This document shows, in pieces, positions 1-9,026 of a stretch of 64,000 nucleotides of DNA. Origin of the DNA: Nitrosospira multiformis. GTDB taxonomy: Bacteria; Pseudomonadota; Gammaproteobacteria; Burkholderiales; Nitrosomonadaceae. A model generated the notes under the pieces. It saw only the letters and a list, made by a program, of their open reading frames with translations, was not told where the DNA came from and made no database searches. The translations under genes and the position numbers were made by a program. Positions within the stretch are counted from its first letter, which is position 1. Each line of letters begins with the position of its first letter. Where the stretch lies: assembly GCA_017306155.1 (NCBI GenBank), contig JAFKJB010000009.1:62001-126000 (forward strand), given 5' to 3'.

Positions 1-1291
1 CGAAAATCGGCGGCAATCGGGTAAACAGAATGCCCGAAGCAAGGAAAAGCAGCCCCGGCCAGGGATTCCCCAGCCTGGCGAGCGCCGTATCTTCGCTTCC
101 GGACTTCAGTGCAGGTGCGGGAAGAGCGTTGGCTGCTTCCCAGGCGGGAGCAGCGCTGCCAAGCAAGGTAATGCCTACTCCCAGAATGAAAAAGACTATT
201 GCCGCCACAGGATCGAAATGCATGACGGGTTTTATTCCCCGGAAGAAACCGCCGCCGAGATCTCCGCCAAAATAATGCAGCGCGCTGACAGCCGTGGCAT
301 AGCCGAGAGCAAGGCCGAGCAGCGACCCGACGAAGCCAAGAATGGCTCCCTCCCATAAAACCTGTCCCAGCATTTGTCTGCGCGTAAAGCCAAGCACCCG
401 CAGCAGGGCGAACTGATGTCTTCGCCGGACAATGGAGAGCGCCTGGGTGGAGAATACCAGAAAGGTGCCGGTAAACAGCGCTACCATCGCAAGCACGTTC
501 AGGTTCACCCGATAGGCACGCGACATGTTGGCTATCCGGGCTTCCCGGGCGGCGGGTTCGGCAACAAGGTATTGGCTTCGGGGTTCCAGTTCCTGTTCGA
601 GTTCCGCCTTGAATACAGCTTTATCAATGCCGGGAAGCAGTTTCAACTCGATGCGCGATAACTGGCCGAGACGATGAAATCGCCATTGTGCCGTGGCAAT
701 ATCCATTACGCCAATGCGCTGTCCCGCCCGTGCCCTGCGTAAACCCCCGGCAACCCGCAATGCAACCGTCTGGGTGCCTACACTCAGGTTCAGGATGTCG
801 CCTTGCTTTACCCCCAGCCATTCCATGGCGGCAGGAGAGAGGAAAATGGCGTCATCCGCAAGGACATCGAACAGCTTGTCTTCCGCCGGAATCCCGATCA
901 GGTCGGGCGCCATGACCGAAGCGCGAAAAATATCCAGCCCGAGAATTTTCAGGGTGGCGTCTTTTCGTTCCTTCGAATGGTTGGGAAGAGCGACATCGAG
1001 TTCCAGTACCGGATTTGCCAGTTCGACACTCCCGTGCCCTGCCAGCAGTGGATAAACCAATTCGTCGATGGTGGCTTGCGGCCCACGCACTTCAAGATCC
1101 GACTCGCCGGAAAGGCTGTGCGCGGCAGCGGAAAATTCGTTGAAGGCGGCTGTATTGATGAGGTGAATGGCAAACCCGAGTGCCACCCCGAGCGCGATCG
1201 CGATCACGGCCACCCCTGACTGAATCCTGTGAGCCTGCCATTCACCCGCCAGCAACCAACGAGCGAGCATGCTCCTATTGCGCCGCCTCAT
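1..1291 (-). CDS. ABC transporter permease, FtsX/MacB type (partial, 5' part)
   Basis: The reverse strand is open from an ATG at 1291 to the window edge, so the C-terminal part is missing. The predicted protein starts [16 protein letters not shown], has a first membrane segment near residues 22-40, a long extracytoplasmic domain, and then two or more membrane segments after about residue 255 in the FtsX-like domain ([18 protein letters not shown]). This is the layout of MacB/LolCE/YbbP permeases. Its ATG overlaps the stop of the upstream ATPase gene as ATGA, so the two are translationally coupled and form one exporter. The substrate is not evident. A second ATG at 1270 is possible. Confidence 0.85.
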   Translation of the reverse strand, partial: MRRRNRSMLARWLLAGEWQAHRIQSGVAVIAIALGVALGFAIHLINTAAFNEFSAAAHSLSGESDLEVRGPQATIDELVYPLLAGHGSVELANPVLELDVALPNHSKERKDATLKILGLDIFRASVMAPDLIGIPAEDKLFDVLADDAIFLSPAAMEWLGVKQGDILNLSVGTQTVALRVAGGLRRARAGQRIGVMDIATAQWRFHRLGQLSRIELKLLPGIDKAVFKAELEQELEPRSQYLVAEPAAREARIANMSRAYRVNLNVLAMVALFTGTFLVFSTQALSIVRRRHQFALLRVLGFTRRQMLGQVLWEGAILGFVGSLLGLALGYATAVSALHYFGGDLGGGFFRGIKPVMHFDPVAAIVFFILGVGITLLGSAAPAWEAANALPAPALKSGSEDTALARLGNPWPGLLFLASGILFTRLPPIF

Positions 1292-2034
1292 TTCATCTGC
1301 TTCGGCAAGTCCTTATCCCTTTCCGCTACAAAGGGATGCAGCCCATCCTTTGTCAGCACGAGAACCCGGTCTGCCGTTGCCGCGGCAGCATGCGAATGGG
1401 TGACAATAATGCCGGAAGCGCTATTCGCCTTGGTCTCCCGGCGCATGAGCATGAGGATATCGTGCGCCGTATCGGGGTCCAGGTTGCCTGTGGGTTCATC
1501 AGCGAGAATCAATTTCGGTCGATGTACCAGCGCACGAGCGATTGCAACGCGCTGTAGTTCTCCGCCCGACAGGTGACGGGGAAAATGGTGGCCCCGGCCG
1601 GCCAGGCCTACCGCATCCAGCATGTGTTCCGTACCTTCGACAGGAAGGTCATTCAGAAGCAGGGGCAAGGCTATGTTCTGGCTCAGGGTCAGGTGCGGCA
1701 GGATGTGAAATGCCTGGAAAATGAAGCCGAATTCCCTGCGCCGCAAGCGGGTGGCGGCATCATCGTCCAGTGATGACAGGGTAACGTCGTCAATCAGTAT
1801 CTCACCTGTATCGGGCGTATCCAGGCCGGCAATCAGATTCAGCAGCGTGGATTTTCCGACGCCGGACTCACCCATGATCGCCACATATTCTCCCGCTCTC
1901 AAGGTATAGGAAAGATCCGTCAACACCTGTCGCCCCTCTCTGGCGTTGGGGTAGGCTTTGCCGATATGACGTAACTCCAGTATTGCCGGCTTCAGGTCAA
2001 GCGCGTCCTGTCGTAGTGTCGAAGATTGTCCCAA
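1288..2034 (-). CDS. ABC transporter ATP-binding protein, LolD/YbbA-like
   Basis: This 248-residue cytoplasmic ATPase powers the permease encoded immediately downstream. Walker A is GESGVGKST at residues 55-63, the signature is LSGGELQR, and Walker B runs into [12 protein letters not shown], followed by the switch histidine in IIVTHSH. The motif order and length fit the MacB/LolD/YbbA family of lipoprotein or macrolide-type exporters. The N-terminal 18 residues or so extend beyond the usual family start and may be untranslated. The 4-bp overlap with the permease gene indicates an operon. The transported compound cannot be read from the sequence. Confidence 0.88.
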   Translation of the reverse strand: MGQSSTLRQDALDLKPAILELRHIGKAYPNAREGRQVLTDLSYTLRAGEYVAIMGESGVGKSTLLNLIAGLDTPDTGEILIDDVTLSSLDDDAATRLRRREFGFIFQAFHILPHLTLSQNIALPLLLNDLPVEGTEHMLDAVGLAGRGHHFPRHLSGGELQRVAIARALVHRPKLILADEPTGNLDPDTAHDILMLMRRETKANSASGIIVTHSHAAAATADRVLVLTKDGLHPFVAERDKDLPKQMK

Positions 2035-2149
2035 GGGCCGGCTCCTCCACGCCGCGAGCGGACGGCGCGTCCATGCTATTCAAGAACCGTTATTGTAACC
2101 TTTTGTTTGACCGAAAGAACCCCGAACCGGGAATAGGGAGAATATGATC

Positions 2150-2178
2150 GATCAGACCCGGGTGGATCAGACCCGGGT
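2150..2178. repeat. tandem 15-bp direct repeat
   Basis: GATCAGACCCGGGT occurs at 2150-2163 and again at 2165-2178, giving a 15-bp period in the short intergenic stretch between the ABC ATPase start and the end of the acidic repeat protein. Each unit contains the palindrome ACCCGGGT. It could be a regulatory site or a chance duplication. Confidence 0.5.
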
Positions 2179-2225
2179 CCTTAATGGTGTCTGGCCTGTT
2201 TGTCGCAGACAGAAGGAGGAAATGA

Positions 2226-2726
2226 CTATTCGTAACGGATAAATTCTTCCGCCAGGGCATCAGCGCCATGATGCCTGATCAGCGCATCGATCTCCGCAAG
2301 CAAGGTGTCATCTTCATCATCCTCCAGAACACCGTCGCCAACCAGTTTTGCAGTAAGGCCACCGGTGATGGCGTCTCGCACTGCGCCGAGCGTGGGGGGG
2401 CTTTCACGATTTTCGTCATCGACTACGGCTTCTATTGTCCGTGTAAGCGCTTCGCTCGCATCGCTTCTCACAAAATCAATGGCAAGGGCATCTCCTCCAT
2501 ATTCCTCGATCAGCACATCGAGTTCATCGAGCAGTGAAGCATCCATGTCGAAATGGTGCAATCGCTCAGCCTCATCCAGTGCAGAAGGCAGCACACCGGC
2601 GATGAAAGCCCGCACCGTGGCAAGCGTAACAGGCTGCTCCGCATCGGGATCGTTGACCCGGCTGTCGATAAGCAGCGAGAGGTTGGGGCTGACCCGGGTA
2701 TCAATATCTACTGGATAACGTATCAT
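2226..2726 (-). CDS. acidic protein with two tandem ~55-residue repeats, unknown function
   Basis: I do not recognise this 166-residue soluble protein. It is acidic and duplicated internally: residues about 34-88 (TLATVRAFIAG ... DELDVLIEEYGGDALAIDFVR) align with residues about 113-166 (TLGAVRDAITG ... AEIDALIRHHGADALAEEFIR). Each unit looks all-helical, with a shared core of the form L.EID.LI..(Y/H)G.DALA.(D/E)F(V/I)R. A Shine-Dalgarno AGGA precedes the ATG. It lies just downstream of the phosphoribosyltransferase gene on the same strand, 28 bases apart, so the two are probably co-transcribed. There is no signal peptide and no membrane segment. Confidence 0.75.
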   Translation of the reverse strand: MIRYPVDIDTRVSPNLSLLIDSRVNDPDAEQPVTLATVRAFIAGVLPSALDEAERLHHFDMDASLLDELDVLIEEYGGDALAIDFVRSDASEALTRTIEAVVDDENRESPPTLGAVRDAITGGLTAKLVGDGVLEDDEDDTLLAEIDALIRHHGADALAEEFIRYE

Positions 2727-2754
2727 GGTCTTGTCCTGGATTCATGTTGAAAAG

Positions 2755-3381
2755 TCAGGCAGCTGCAAGCATGGCGATAACCTCTTCATCCGTTATCTGC
2801 GGAAAATCCCTGTAAAACTGTGCCACAGCATAGAAGTTGATGGGACTGGAAAGACATACGACGCGGTCAGCGCTATTGCGCACTTTCTCCACCGTATCGG
2901 GGGGCGCCACGGGTACTGCGCAGATCAATTCCACCGGCTTCTTCGCCCGGAGTGCATGCAATGCGGCTATCATGGTCGAACCGGTAGCCAATCCATCATC
3001 GATTACGATCACTATTCGTCCGGCGGGATCGATCGGCGGCCGTACCGGGGTATATTGAGCGCGGCGCTGCCGTATCGTTTCCAGTTGCATGGAAACTTCA
3101 TCTTTGATGTATTTCTCATCCGCGCCCACATCCCTGGCATGACTCGTAAGATAAACCCATCCGGTTTCATCGACGGAACCGATCGCGAATTCGGGATTGC
3201 CCGGTGCCCGCACTTTACGCACCAGTACCACATCCAGTTCACCTTTCAACTCATCGGCAATAATTCTGGCCATTGGCACCGCACCTCTGGGAATGGCCAG
3301 AATCAGCGGATTTTTACCGCGGTATTCGGAAAGTACCTCCGCAAGCTTCCTGGCTGCTGCCGCGCGATTTTCAAAATACAT
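2755..3381 (-). CDS. phosphoribosyltransferase family protein
   Basis: This 208-residue protein is a type I phosphoribosyltransferase fold. The PRPP-binding loop is clear as IVIVIDDGLATGSTM around residues 122-136, preceded by a flexible-loop region and an N-terminal segment (ENRAAAARKLAEVLSEYRG) typical of the stand-alone Rv0571c-like/ComF-like group. In that group the PRT domain is often linked or fused to a dienelactone hydrolase, and one is encoded in this window at 14.8 kb. The real base substrate is unknown. A GGGAG Shine-Dalgarno supports the start. It heads a two-gene unit with the acidic repeat protein and diverges from the archease-rtcB genes. Confidence 0.85.
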   Translation of the reverse strand: MYFENRAAAARKLAEVLSEYRGKNPLILAIPRGAVPMARIIADELKGELDVVLVRKVRAPGNPEFAIGSVDETGWVYLTSHARDVGADEKYIKDEVSMQLETIRQRRAQYTPVRPPIDPAGRIVIVIDDGLATGSTMIAALHALRAKKPVELICAVPVAPPDTVEKVRNSADRVVCLSSPINFYAVAQFYRDFPQITDEEVIAMLAAA

Positions 3382-3792
3382 GGCTGCTCCCGCTCACGTG
3401 TTTATTTCAGTATAGGTGAATTTTTTACCGGACATTTTTACCTGGTTGGATTTGACGCTTCATCCAGCAGGGTACAGTGGCCGGTGACATCGCCACTGTG
3501 ATGATTTTGCCGGGAAAGTTGCTGGCCGAGGATTCACATGATCAGTTCGGTATAGTCACCGGGGACGTGCAGCCCCAGCTGGGCAGCAAGGTCGAGGACG
3601 CATCCGATTACCCTTGACACAGCAAAGCGGTTCTCCTATAGCTGTAATATGTATTCCGGTTTTAGTGCTGTTTTTAGCGCAATAAAAAACAAACGGGAGA
3701 GCGCAGACGGGAAAGCCGATGGAAAAGCAAAGGGGAAATCCTGGAGAAGTCCGCCTGGATCAGACCGTGATAGGTCAAAGGATAATTCGTAC
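3382..3792. other. divergent intergenic region with a small coding-like frame
   Basis: This roughly 410-base gap separates the phosphoribosyltransferase from the divergent archease gene and should hold both promoters. On the plus strand, 3477-3617 is a 46-codon frame from a GTG (VAGDIATVMILPGKLLAED...) with coding-like composition. It has no convincing Shine-Dalgarno and no family I recognise. The open frame of the archease also extends upstream to 3649, but that extension is low in complexity (a KADGKAKGK stretch) and is not expected in the family. Confidence 0.3.
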
Positions 3793-4206
3793 ATGCCAGA
3801 GACTTCATTCTACTTCGAGCATGATGCCGATATCGGCATTATCGGACGCGGCAATACGCCCGAACAGGCATTCGAGACAGCCGCTCGGGCAGTGTTCGGC
3901 ATAGTCACTCCTCTGGATAAGGTGCAGCCGTACACTTCGGTCAAGATAGAGTTCGAAGAATCAGATTACGAACTGGCGCTCGTGACATGGCTGAATCTGT
4001 TGCTGGGGAAGGCGCGGGAGCTCGGGATGGTATTCAGCCGCTTCCATGTGCAGCGCCGGGAAAATCTGTGGTCTGCCGAAGCGCGGGGCGAAAAGTGGCG
4101 TGAAGGCCTGGAGCGGGGGGTCGAAGTCAAAGGCGCGACACTGACCATGCTTTCAGTCAAACAAACCGGAGCAATGTGGGAAGCGCGCTGCATAGTGGAT
4201 GTGTGA
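3793..4206 (+). CDS. archease
   Basis: Archease is the small activator of the tRNA/RNA ligase RtcB. It promotes guanylylation of the ligase and multiple turnover. The 137-residue product begins MPETSFYFEHDADIGIIGRG, the conserved N-terminal acidic/histidine metal-site segment, and continues with the family core (DYELALVTWLNLLLG) and the C-terminal TMLSVKQTGAMWEARCIVDV. I chose the ATG at 3793 over the upstream frame start at 3649 because it gives the normal family length. The rtcB gene follows after 52 bases, the classical archease-rtcB pairing. Confidence 0.9.
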   Translation: MPETSFYFEHDADIGIIGRGNTPEQAFETAARAVFGIVTPLDKVQPYTSVKIEFEESDYELALVTWLNLLLGKARELGMVFSRFHVQRRENLWSAEARGEKWREGLERGVEVKGATLTMLSVKQTGAMWEARCIVDV

Positions 4207-4258
4207 GCCCTCGGGATGAAACGATGCCAATTGAACGGCAGCAACGGCAGGAGGTGAT

Positions 4259-5686
4259 ATGAATCTGGAGCGGCTGCGCCAACTGCAACCCTACCTGTGG
4301 ACGCTGCCGCGCACATCAGGCAAAGAACGCGCAGAGGTTCTCCTGTATGGCAGCGCGCCCTTGCTCGTCACCATGGACGACAAGGTACTCGAGCAGATCG
4401 CCAACGTTGCTTCCCTGCCGGGTCTGGTCGGAGCGGCAATGACCATGCCGGATGCACATTGGGGATATGGTTTTCCCATAGGGGGTGTTGCAGCTTTCGA
4501 TGCTGAGCAGGGAGGCGTGATTTCGGCAGGTGGTGTCGGCTTCGATATTTCGTGCGGTATTCGCTGTCTGCGCAGCAATCTCGATCTGGAGGATGCAGCA
4601 GGGCATTTTCCCGAACTCGGGGATGCCTTGTTCCGCGTCATCCCTGCCGGTGTGGGCGAGGAGGGCGAGATCAAGCTGAATCCGGAGCAACTCGACCAGG
4701 TGATGCACGGCGGCGCACACTGGGCGGTACAGCAAGGCTACGGCACCGCGGCAGATCTGGATTATATTGAAGAACACGGGCAGGTTGCGGGGGCTATTCC
4801 GGGTAACGTATCCGAACTTGCCAAAAAACGCCAGCGCGGGGAAATGGGCACGCTCGGCTCAGGCAATCATTACCTGGAAGTGCAGGTGGTGGACCGCATC
4901 TTCGATCCTGCTGCCGCGCTGGCGTTTGGCCTTCACGAAGGACAGATCCTGATTTCGATACATTGCGGTTCGCGGGGACTGGGGCACCAGATCGGTACCG
5001 ATTATCTGGTGCTATTGGCGAAAGCAGCCAACCGCTTGGGCATTCATTTACCCGATCGTGAACTTGCCTGTGCGCCTGTCAAATCCCCCGAAGGCCAGCG
5101 ATATATCGGTGCGATGAATGCCGCGGTCAATTGCGCGCTTGCCAACCGGCAAATCCTGACGCATCTTACGCGTTCTGTATTCATGGGAGTTTATCCCCAG
5201 GCCGTGCTTGAAACCTTGTTCGATGTTTCGCACAATACCTGCAAGGTCGAAACCCATCAGATCGATGGTGAATCAAGGTTGCTCCATGTGCACCGCAAGG
5301 GCGCCACACGCGCATTCGGGCCGGGACACCCCCTGCTGCCGGAGCGCTACCGCCAGGTAGGACAACCCGTCGTTATCGGCGGAAGCATGGGGACAGGTTC
5401 CTACATTCTCGTTGGCACCAGTGAAAATCCGGCCTTCGCTTCTTCGAGCCACGGCGCAGGTCGCGCCATGAGCCGGCATCAGGCGCTCGCACGGTGGAAA
5501 GGACGCGCGCTGGTGGACGAGTTGGCGCAACAAGGCATCCTGATCCATACCCGCTCCATGCGCGGCGTGGCGGAAGAGGCGCCGGGCGCTTATAAGGATG
5601 TCGATCTGGTGGCAGAGGCCACGGAAGAAGCCGGGCTCGCCCGGCGAGTCGCATTTCTCCGGCCGAAAGTCTGCATCAAGGGTTAA
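4259..5686 (+). CDS. rtcB: RNA-splicing ligase RtcB
   Basis: RtcB joins RNA 2',3'-cyclic phosphate (or 3'-phosphate) and 5'-OH ends using GTP and Mn2+. It acts in RNA repair and in recovery of cleaved tRNA or rRNA. The 475-residue protein shows the metal-binding GVGFDISCGIRCLRSN, GSGNHYLEVQ, ISIHCGSRGLGHQ and DVSHNTCKVE motifs, and the guanylylated histidine in SSSHGAGRAMSRHQA near the C-terminus. An AGGAGGTGAT Shine-Dalgarno sits directly before the ATG. No rtcA (RNA cyclase) is nearby. The partner here is archease, immediately upstream, and the genes that follow encode stress proteins. Confidence 0.95.
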   Translation: MNLERLRQLQPYLWTLPRTSGKERAEVLLYGSAPLLVTMDDKVLEQIANVASLPGLVGAAMTMPDAHWGYGFPIGGVAAFDAEQGGVISAGGVGFDISCGIRCLRSNLDLEDAAGHFPELGDALFRVIPAGVGEEGEIKLNPEQLDQVMHGGAHWAVQQGYGTAADLDYIEEHGQVAGAIPGNVSELAKKRQRGEMGTLGSGNHYLEVQVVDRIFDPAAALAFGLHEGQILISIHCGSRGLGHQIGTDYLVLLAKAANRLGIHLPDRELACAPVKSPEGQRYIGAMNAAVNCALANRQILTHLTRSVFMGVYPQAVLETLFDVSHNTCKVETHQIDGESRLLHVHRKGATRAFGPGHPLLPERYRQVGQPVVIGGSMGTGSYILVGTSENPAFASSSHGAGRAMSRHQALARWKGRALVDELAQQGILIHTRSMRGVAEEAPGAYKDVDLVAEATEEAGLARRVAFLRPKVCIKG

Positions 5687-5716
5687 CAATATTAAAAACT
5701 TTTTCAAAGGAGTGAC

Positions 5717-6187
5717 ATGTATCAACGTATCCTGGTTCCAATAGACGGCAGCCCAACTTCCAATCTTGCACTCCAGGAAGTCTCGAAACTTGCAAAGCAG
5801 CACAGCATCCAGGTGGAGCTGGTATATGTCATGGCTGATATTCATTTGATGGATACCAACAGCTACATCAATTACGATGGAATGAAGGAATCCCTGGAGA
5901 GAACTGGCAGAAGGATATTGACGGAGGCGCAAACATTGATGCAACAGGCAGGGGTTGCAGCCGAAATGAAATTACTGGAAGCGGGTGGCGAGCGCATTGC
6001 CGGTGTAATACTCGAAGAAGCAAGGCGCTGGTCAGCCGAGCTGATCGTAATCGGCACACATGGCCGTTCTGGTTTCAGTCGCGTCCTGTTTGGGAGCGTT
6101 GCGGAAGGGATGGTCCGCATGGCGCATATTCCCGTACTGCTCATCCGCGGCGACAAAAACCAGTTGCGTGAAATGGAGCGGATATAG
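5717..6187 (+). CDS. universal stress protein (UspA family)
   Basis: This is a 156-residue single-domain Usp. It begins MYQRILVPIDGSPTSNLAL, with the N-terminal strand and the conserved aspartate of the ATP-binding fold, and ends with the nucleotide-binding signature VIGTHGRSGFSRVLFGSVAEGMVRMAHIPVLLIR, of the form G-2x-G-9x-G(S/T). It is therefore probably of the ATP-binding type. AAAGGAG precedes the ATG. It lies 30 bases after rtcB with no visible terminator, so it is probably co-transcribed with archease and rtcB. Confidence 0.92.
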   Translation: MYQRILVPIDGSPTSNLALQEVSKLAKQHSIQVELVYVMADIHLMDTNSYINYDGMKESLERTGRRILTEAQTLMQQAGVAAEMKLLEAGGERIAGVILEEARRWSAELIVIGTHGRSGFSRVLFGSVAEGMVRMAHIPVLLIRGDKNQLREMERI

Positions 6188-6292
6188 GCTTGGCAGCCTG
6201 ATGCGGGCGCTGTCTTTCAGGCCTGCCTTATACGCTTATACGTTACGCTACGCCTGGTGAAATGTGATTTTATCATCGAGAGGGCCTAAGTC

Positions 6293-6886
6293 ATGAAATT
6301 GCAACTTCAGATCACTACACGCGATATTCCCCACTCTGAGGCAATGGAAAGCCATATTCGGCAAAAAATGGAAAAGCTCGAGACTTTTTATCCCCAGATC
6401 ATGGGATGCAGGGTAGTTGTCGAGGTTCCTCACAAACACAAACATCAGGGCAACCTGTTCAATGTGCGGCTGGACATTACAGTGCCGGGAAAGGAGCTTG
6501 TGGTGACCCGCGAACCGAACGAGGATGTGTACGTTGCACTGCGCGATGCGTTCGACGCCGCAAAGCGCCAGCTCGAAGACTACGGGCGGCGCCAGCGCGG
6601 TGAAGTCAAGTCACATGCTCCCGTCCTGCACGGAAAGGTGGTGCGGCTGATACCCGGGGAAGATTATGGTTTCGTCGAAACTTCGGGTGGGCAGGAGTTG
6701 TACTTTCATCGCGAGAATCTTGCCAACAATAACTTTGAGCAATTGGAGGAAGGAAGCGAGGTGCAGTTCCTCGAAGATATCGGTGGCGAAGGTTTTCAGG
6801 CGAAACGCGTCAGCACCTGCAGACGCCAGGTAGAAGAACCCGAAGAAGCGGAGCCGCAGCCACGCTTGACAGGTTCGGGGGATTAG
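6293..6886 (+). CDS. ribosome hibernation factor (HPF/RaiA) fused to a cold-shock-like domain
   Basis: The N-terminal ~105 residues are the S30AE/HPF domain (MKLQLQITTRDIPHSEAMESHIRQKMEKLE, then VPHKHKHQGNLFNVRLDITVPGKELVVTR), which binds the 30S decoding centre and stalls ribosomes in stationary phase. From about residue 110 a second domain (HGKVVRLIPGEDYGFVETS ... YFHREN ... VQFLEDIGGEGFQAKRV) matches the cold-shock/S1-like fold, with an RNP-1-like DYGFVET. Short HPF proteins lack this second part, and long HPF carries a different dimerisation domain there. It is therefore an unusual fusion, probably coupling ribosome silencing to RNA binding. Confidence 0.88.
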   Translation: MKLQLQITTRDIPHSEAMESHIRQKMEKLETFYPQIMGCRVVVEVPHKHKHQGNLFNVRLDITVPGKELVVTREPNEDVYVALRDAFDAAKRQLEDYGRRQRGEVKSHAPVLHGKVVRLIPGEDYGFVETSGGQELYFHRENLANNNFEQLEEGSEVQFLEDIGGEGFQAKRVSTCRRQVEEPEEAEPQPRLTGSGD

Positions 6887-6955
6887 ACTGAACCCAGCAT
6901 GCTCACCAAAGAATGTAAAGTGCGAGCAAAGCATCAAAGACGATAGGAGACTGCC

Positions 6956-7537
6956 ATGAAAACAGACATCGGCACCGGCGATGCCCTTATCATAGTGGAT
7001 GTGCAAAACGACTTTCTGCCCGGCGGGAGCCTTCCTGTACCGGCGGGAGATGAGGTTATCCCAAGCCTTAACCGGTATATCGCAGCTTTTCTTTTTCGCG
7101 AACTGCCCATTTTCGCTACCCGCGACTGGCATCCGCCTGATCACTGCTCCTTTCATCAGCAAGGAGGGCCCTGGCCTGCGCATTGCATTGCCGGCACACA
7201 GGGGGCGGCATTTCCGGCGAATCTTGAAATTCCCTGCGACACGCATATTGCTTCCAAGGCCACCTCCAGGGAGAAAGATGCCTATTCTGGTTTTTCGGAG
7301 ACAGAACTGGATGCCATGCTGAAATCCGCGGGAATTTCCCGCGTTTTCATCGGCGGCCTGGCGACGGATCATTGCGTCCTTGGTACCGCACGGGATGCTT
7401 TGAATCACGGGTACGACATCTTTGTTCTCAGGGATGCGGTGCGGGGGATGGATGTAGACGCGAGCAGCGCCGCGCTGGAGGAAATGGCCCATCTGGGCGC
7501 AAAACTCATCGATTTCGAAGCCATCGTACCTGGATGA
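6956..7537 (+). CDS. pncA: nicotinamidase (PncA family)
   Basis: It hydrolyses nicotinamide to nicotinate and ammonia in the NAD salvage (Preiss-Handler) route. The 193-residue isochorismatase-fold protein carries the catalytic triad as D15 (VDVQNDF), K101 and C140 (GGLATDHCVLG), and a metal site expected at D57, H59 (RDWHPPDH) and H76. An AGGAGA Shine-Dalgarno is present. Its stop overlaps the start of the next gene as ATGA, so the product is passed to the enzyme that uses it, nicotinate phosphoribosyltransferase. Confidence 0.93.
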   Translation: MKTDIGTGDALIIVDVQNDFLPGGSLPVPAGDEVIPSLNRYIAAFLFRELPIFATRDWHPPDHCSFHQQGGPWPAHCIAGTQGAAFPANLEIPCDTHIASKATSREKDAYSGFSETELDAMLKSAGISRVFIGGLATDHCVLGTARDALNHGYDIFVLRDAVRGMDVDASSAALEEMAHLGAKLIDFEAIVPG

Positions 7538-8919
7538 ACCCGCTCTCCAGCCCGCTGCTGACCGACCATTACCAGTTGACCATGCTGGAGAGCTACCTTC
7601 AGCAGGGAATGCAGGAAACTGCCGTATTCGAACTATTTTTCCGCAAGCTTCCCCCAACCCGGAATTTCCTGGTGGCGGCCGGTCTGGAACAGGCGCTGGA
7701 ATTCCTTGAGAACCTGCGTTTTTCGGCCGAGGAGCTGGCATGGCTCAAGCCCCGGCTTGCACCCGCTCTTGTAAGCTACCTTGAGCTGTTCCGCTTTACC
7801 GGCGATGTGCACGCAATGCCGGAAGGGACTCTTTTTTTTCCGCATGAGCCCATCCTCCGGATCACGGCCCCACTGCCGCAAGCCCAGTTCGTCGAATCGC
7901 GCCTCATCAACCTGCTGCATTTCGAAACCCTGATCGCCTCAAAGGCGGCGCGCTCAGTGCTGGTTGCGCCCGGCAAACTCCTGGTGGATTTCGGCATGCG
8001 CCGGGCGCATGGAGCGGAAGCGGCGCTGCTTGCCGCCCGGGCAAGCTATCTTGCCGGTTTTTCCGGCACATCGACAGTACTTGCCGCGGCAATATATGGC
8101 ATGCCTTCGTTCGGCACCGTTGCTCATTCCTATATTCAGGCGCATGCGGATGAGGCAGCCGCTTTCGAACACCTCGTACGCTGTCATCCGGAAAACTCAA
8201 CGCTGCTGATCGATACCTACGACACCGAGGCGGCTGCCACCAAGGTCGTCACCCTGGCTCGCAAACTTGTGCGGGATGGCATCGAGGTGAGTGGTGTCCG
8301 GTTGGACAGCGGGGACCTGGGAATGCATGCACGTCGCGTCCGCCGGATACTCGACGAGGGAGGGCTTGAAAAAACCCGCATCTTTGCCAGTGGCAACCTG
8401 AACGAAAATCGGGTGCATGAACTGATTTCATCCGGCGCTCCCATCGATGGCTTTGGCCTGGGTACCGCATTGGATGTATCGAGCGACGCGCCGGCGCTGG
8501 ATTGCGTTTATAAGCTGCAGGAGTACGCCGGCACGGCGCGACGCAAGCGCTCCGAGGGGAAAGCGACATGGCCGGGTCGCAAGCAGGTATATCGCAAATA
8601 TGATCACTCGAATGGGCGCATGGTGCGCGATGTCGTTGCGCTGGAAAAGGATGACCCGCAGGAGGGCGAGCCCCTGATCGTCCCCATGATGCGGAGCGGC
8701 CGTCGTATCAGCGGGATCAACGGGAAAGGGAAGCCGGAGGTCATCCGCCAGCAAGCACTGGCGAATTATGCCCGCCTGCCGGAATCCCTCCGATCGCTTG
8801 ATGCGGCACCCGCTTACCCGGTCGAAATCTCCGCCTCGCTGCAGGCACTGGCAAAAAAGGTTGATGACGAGGCCAGCGTTATCACCTCAGCTGGCCAGGA
8901 TAGGCAGGCCGCGACGTAG
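7534..8919 (+). CDS. pncB: nicotinate phosphoribosyltransferase
   Basis: It converts nicotinate and PRPP to nicotinate mononucleotide. The start at 7534 gives 461 residues beginning MNPLSSPLLTDHYQLTMLESY, the normal N-terminus of this family. The open frame extends further upstream, but that part lies inside pncA. Visible family features include FRFTGDVHAMPEGTLFFPHEP, the RLINLLHFETLIASKAAR segment, FGMRRAHG, SGVRLDSGD and IDGFGLGTALDVSSDAP, where the phosphate groups bind. It is closer to the PncB2 type (450-460 residues) than to E. coli PncB. It is coupled to pncA by a 4-bp overlap. Confidence 0.93.
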   Translation: MNPLSSPLLTDHYQLTMLESYLQQGMQETAVFELFFRKLPPTRNFLVAAGLEQALEFLENLRFSAEELAWLKPRLAPALVSYLELFRFTGDVHAMPEGTLFFPHEPILRITAPLPQAQFVESRLINLLHFETLIASKAARSVLVAPGKLLVDFGMRRAHGAEAALLAARASYLAGFSGTSTVLAAAIYGMPSFGTVAHSYIQAHADEAAAFEHLVRCHPENSTLLIDTYDTEAAATKVVTLARKLVRDGIEVSGVRLDSGDLGMHARRVRRILDEGGLEKTRIFASGNLNENRVHELISSGAPIDGFGLGTALDVSSDAPALDCVYKLQEYAGTARRKRSEGKATWPGRKQVYRKYDHSNGRMVRDVVALEKDDPQEGEPLIVPMMRSGRRISGINGKGKPEVIRQQALANYARLPESLRSLDAAPAYPVEISASLQALAKKVDDEASVITSAGQDRQAAT

Positions 8920-9026
8920 TATGTCGTGGAGCACGCTCGTCGAGTTCCCCCGGAGAGAAATATAAGAAGATGAGCTTCAGTCATTTTGACTTGCCATCTC
9001 TCCGGAGCGCTTCACTTGCCTGTCAG

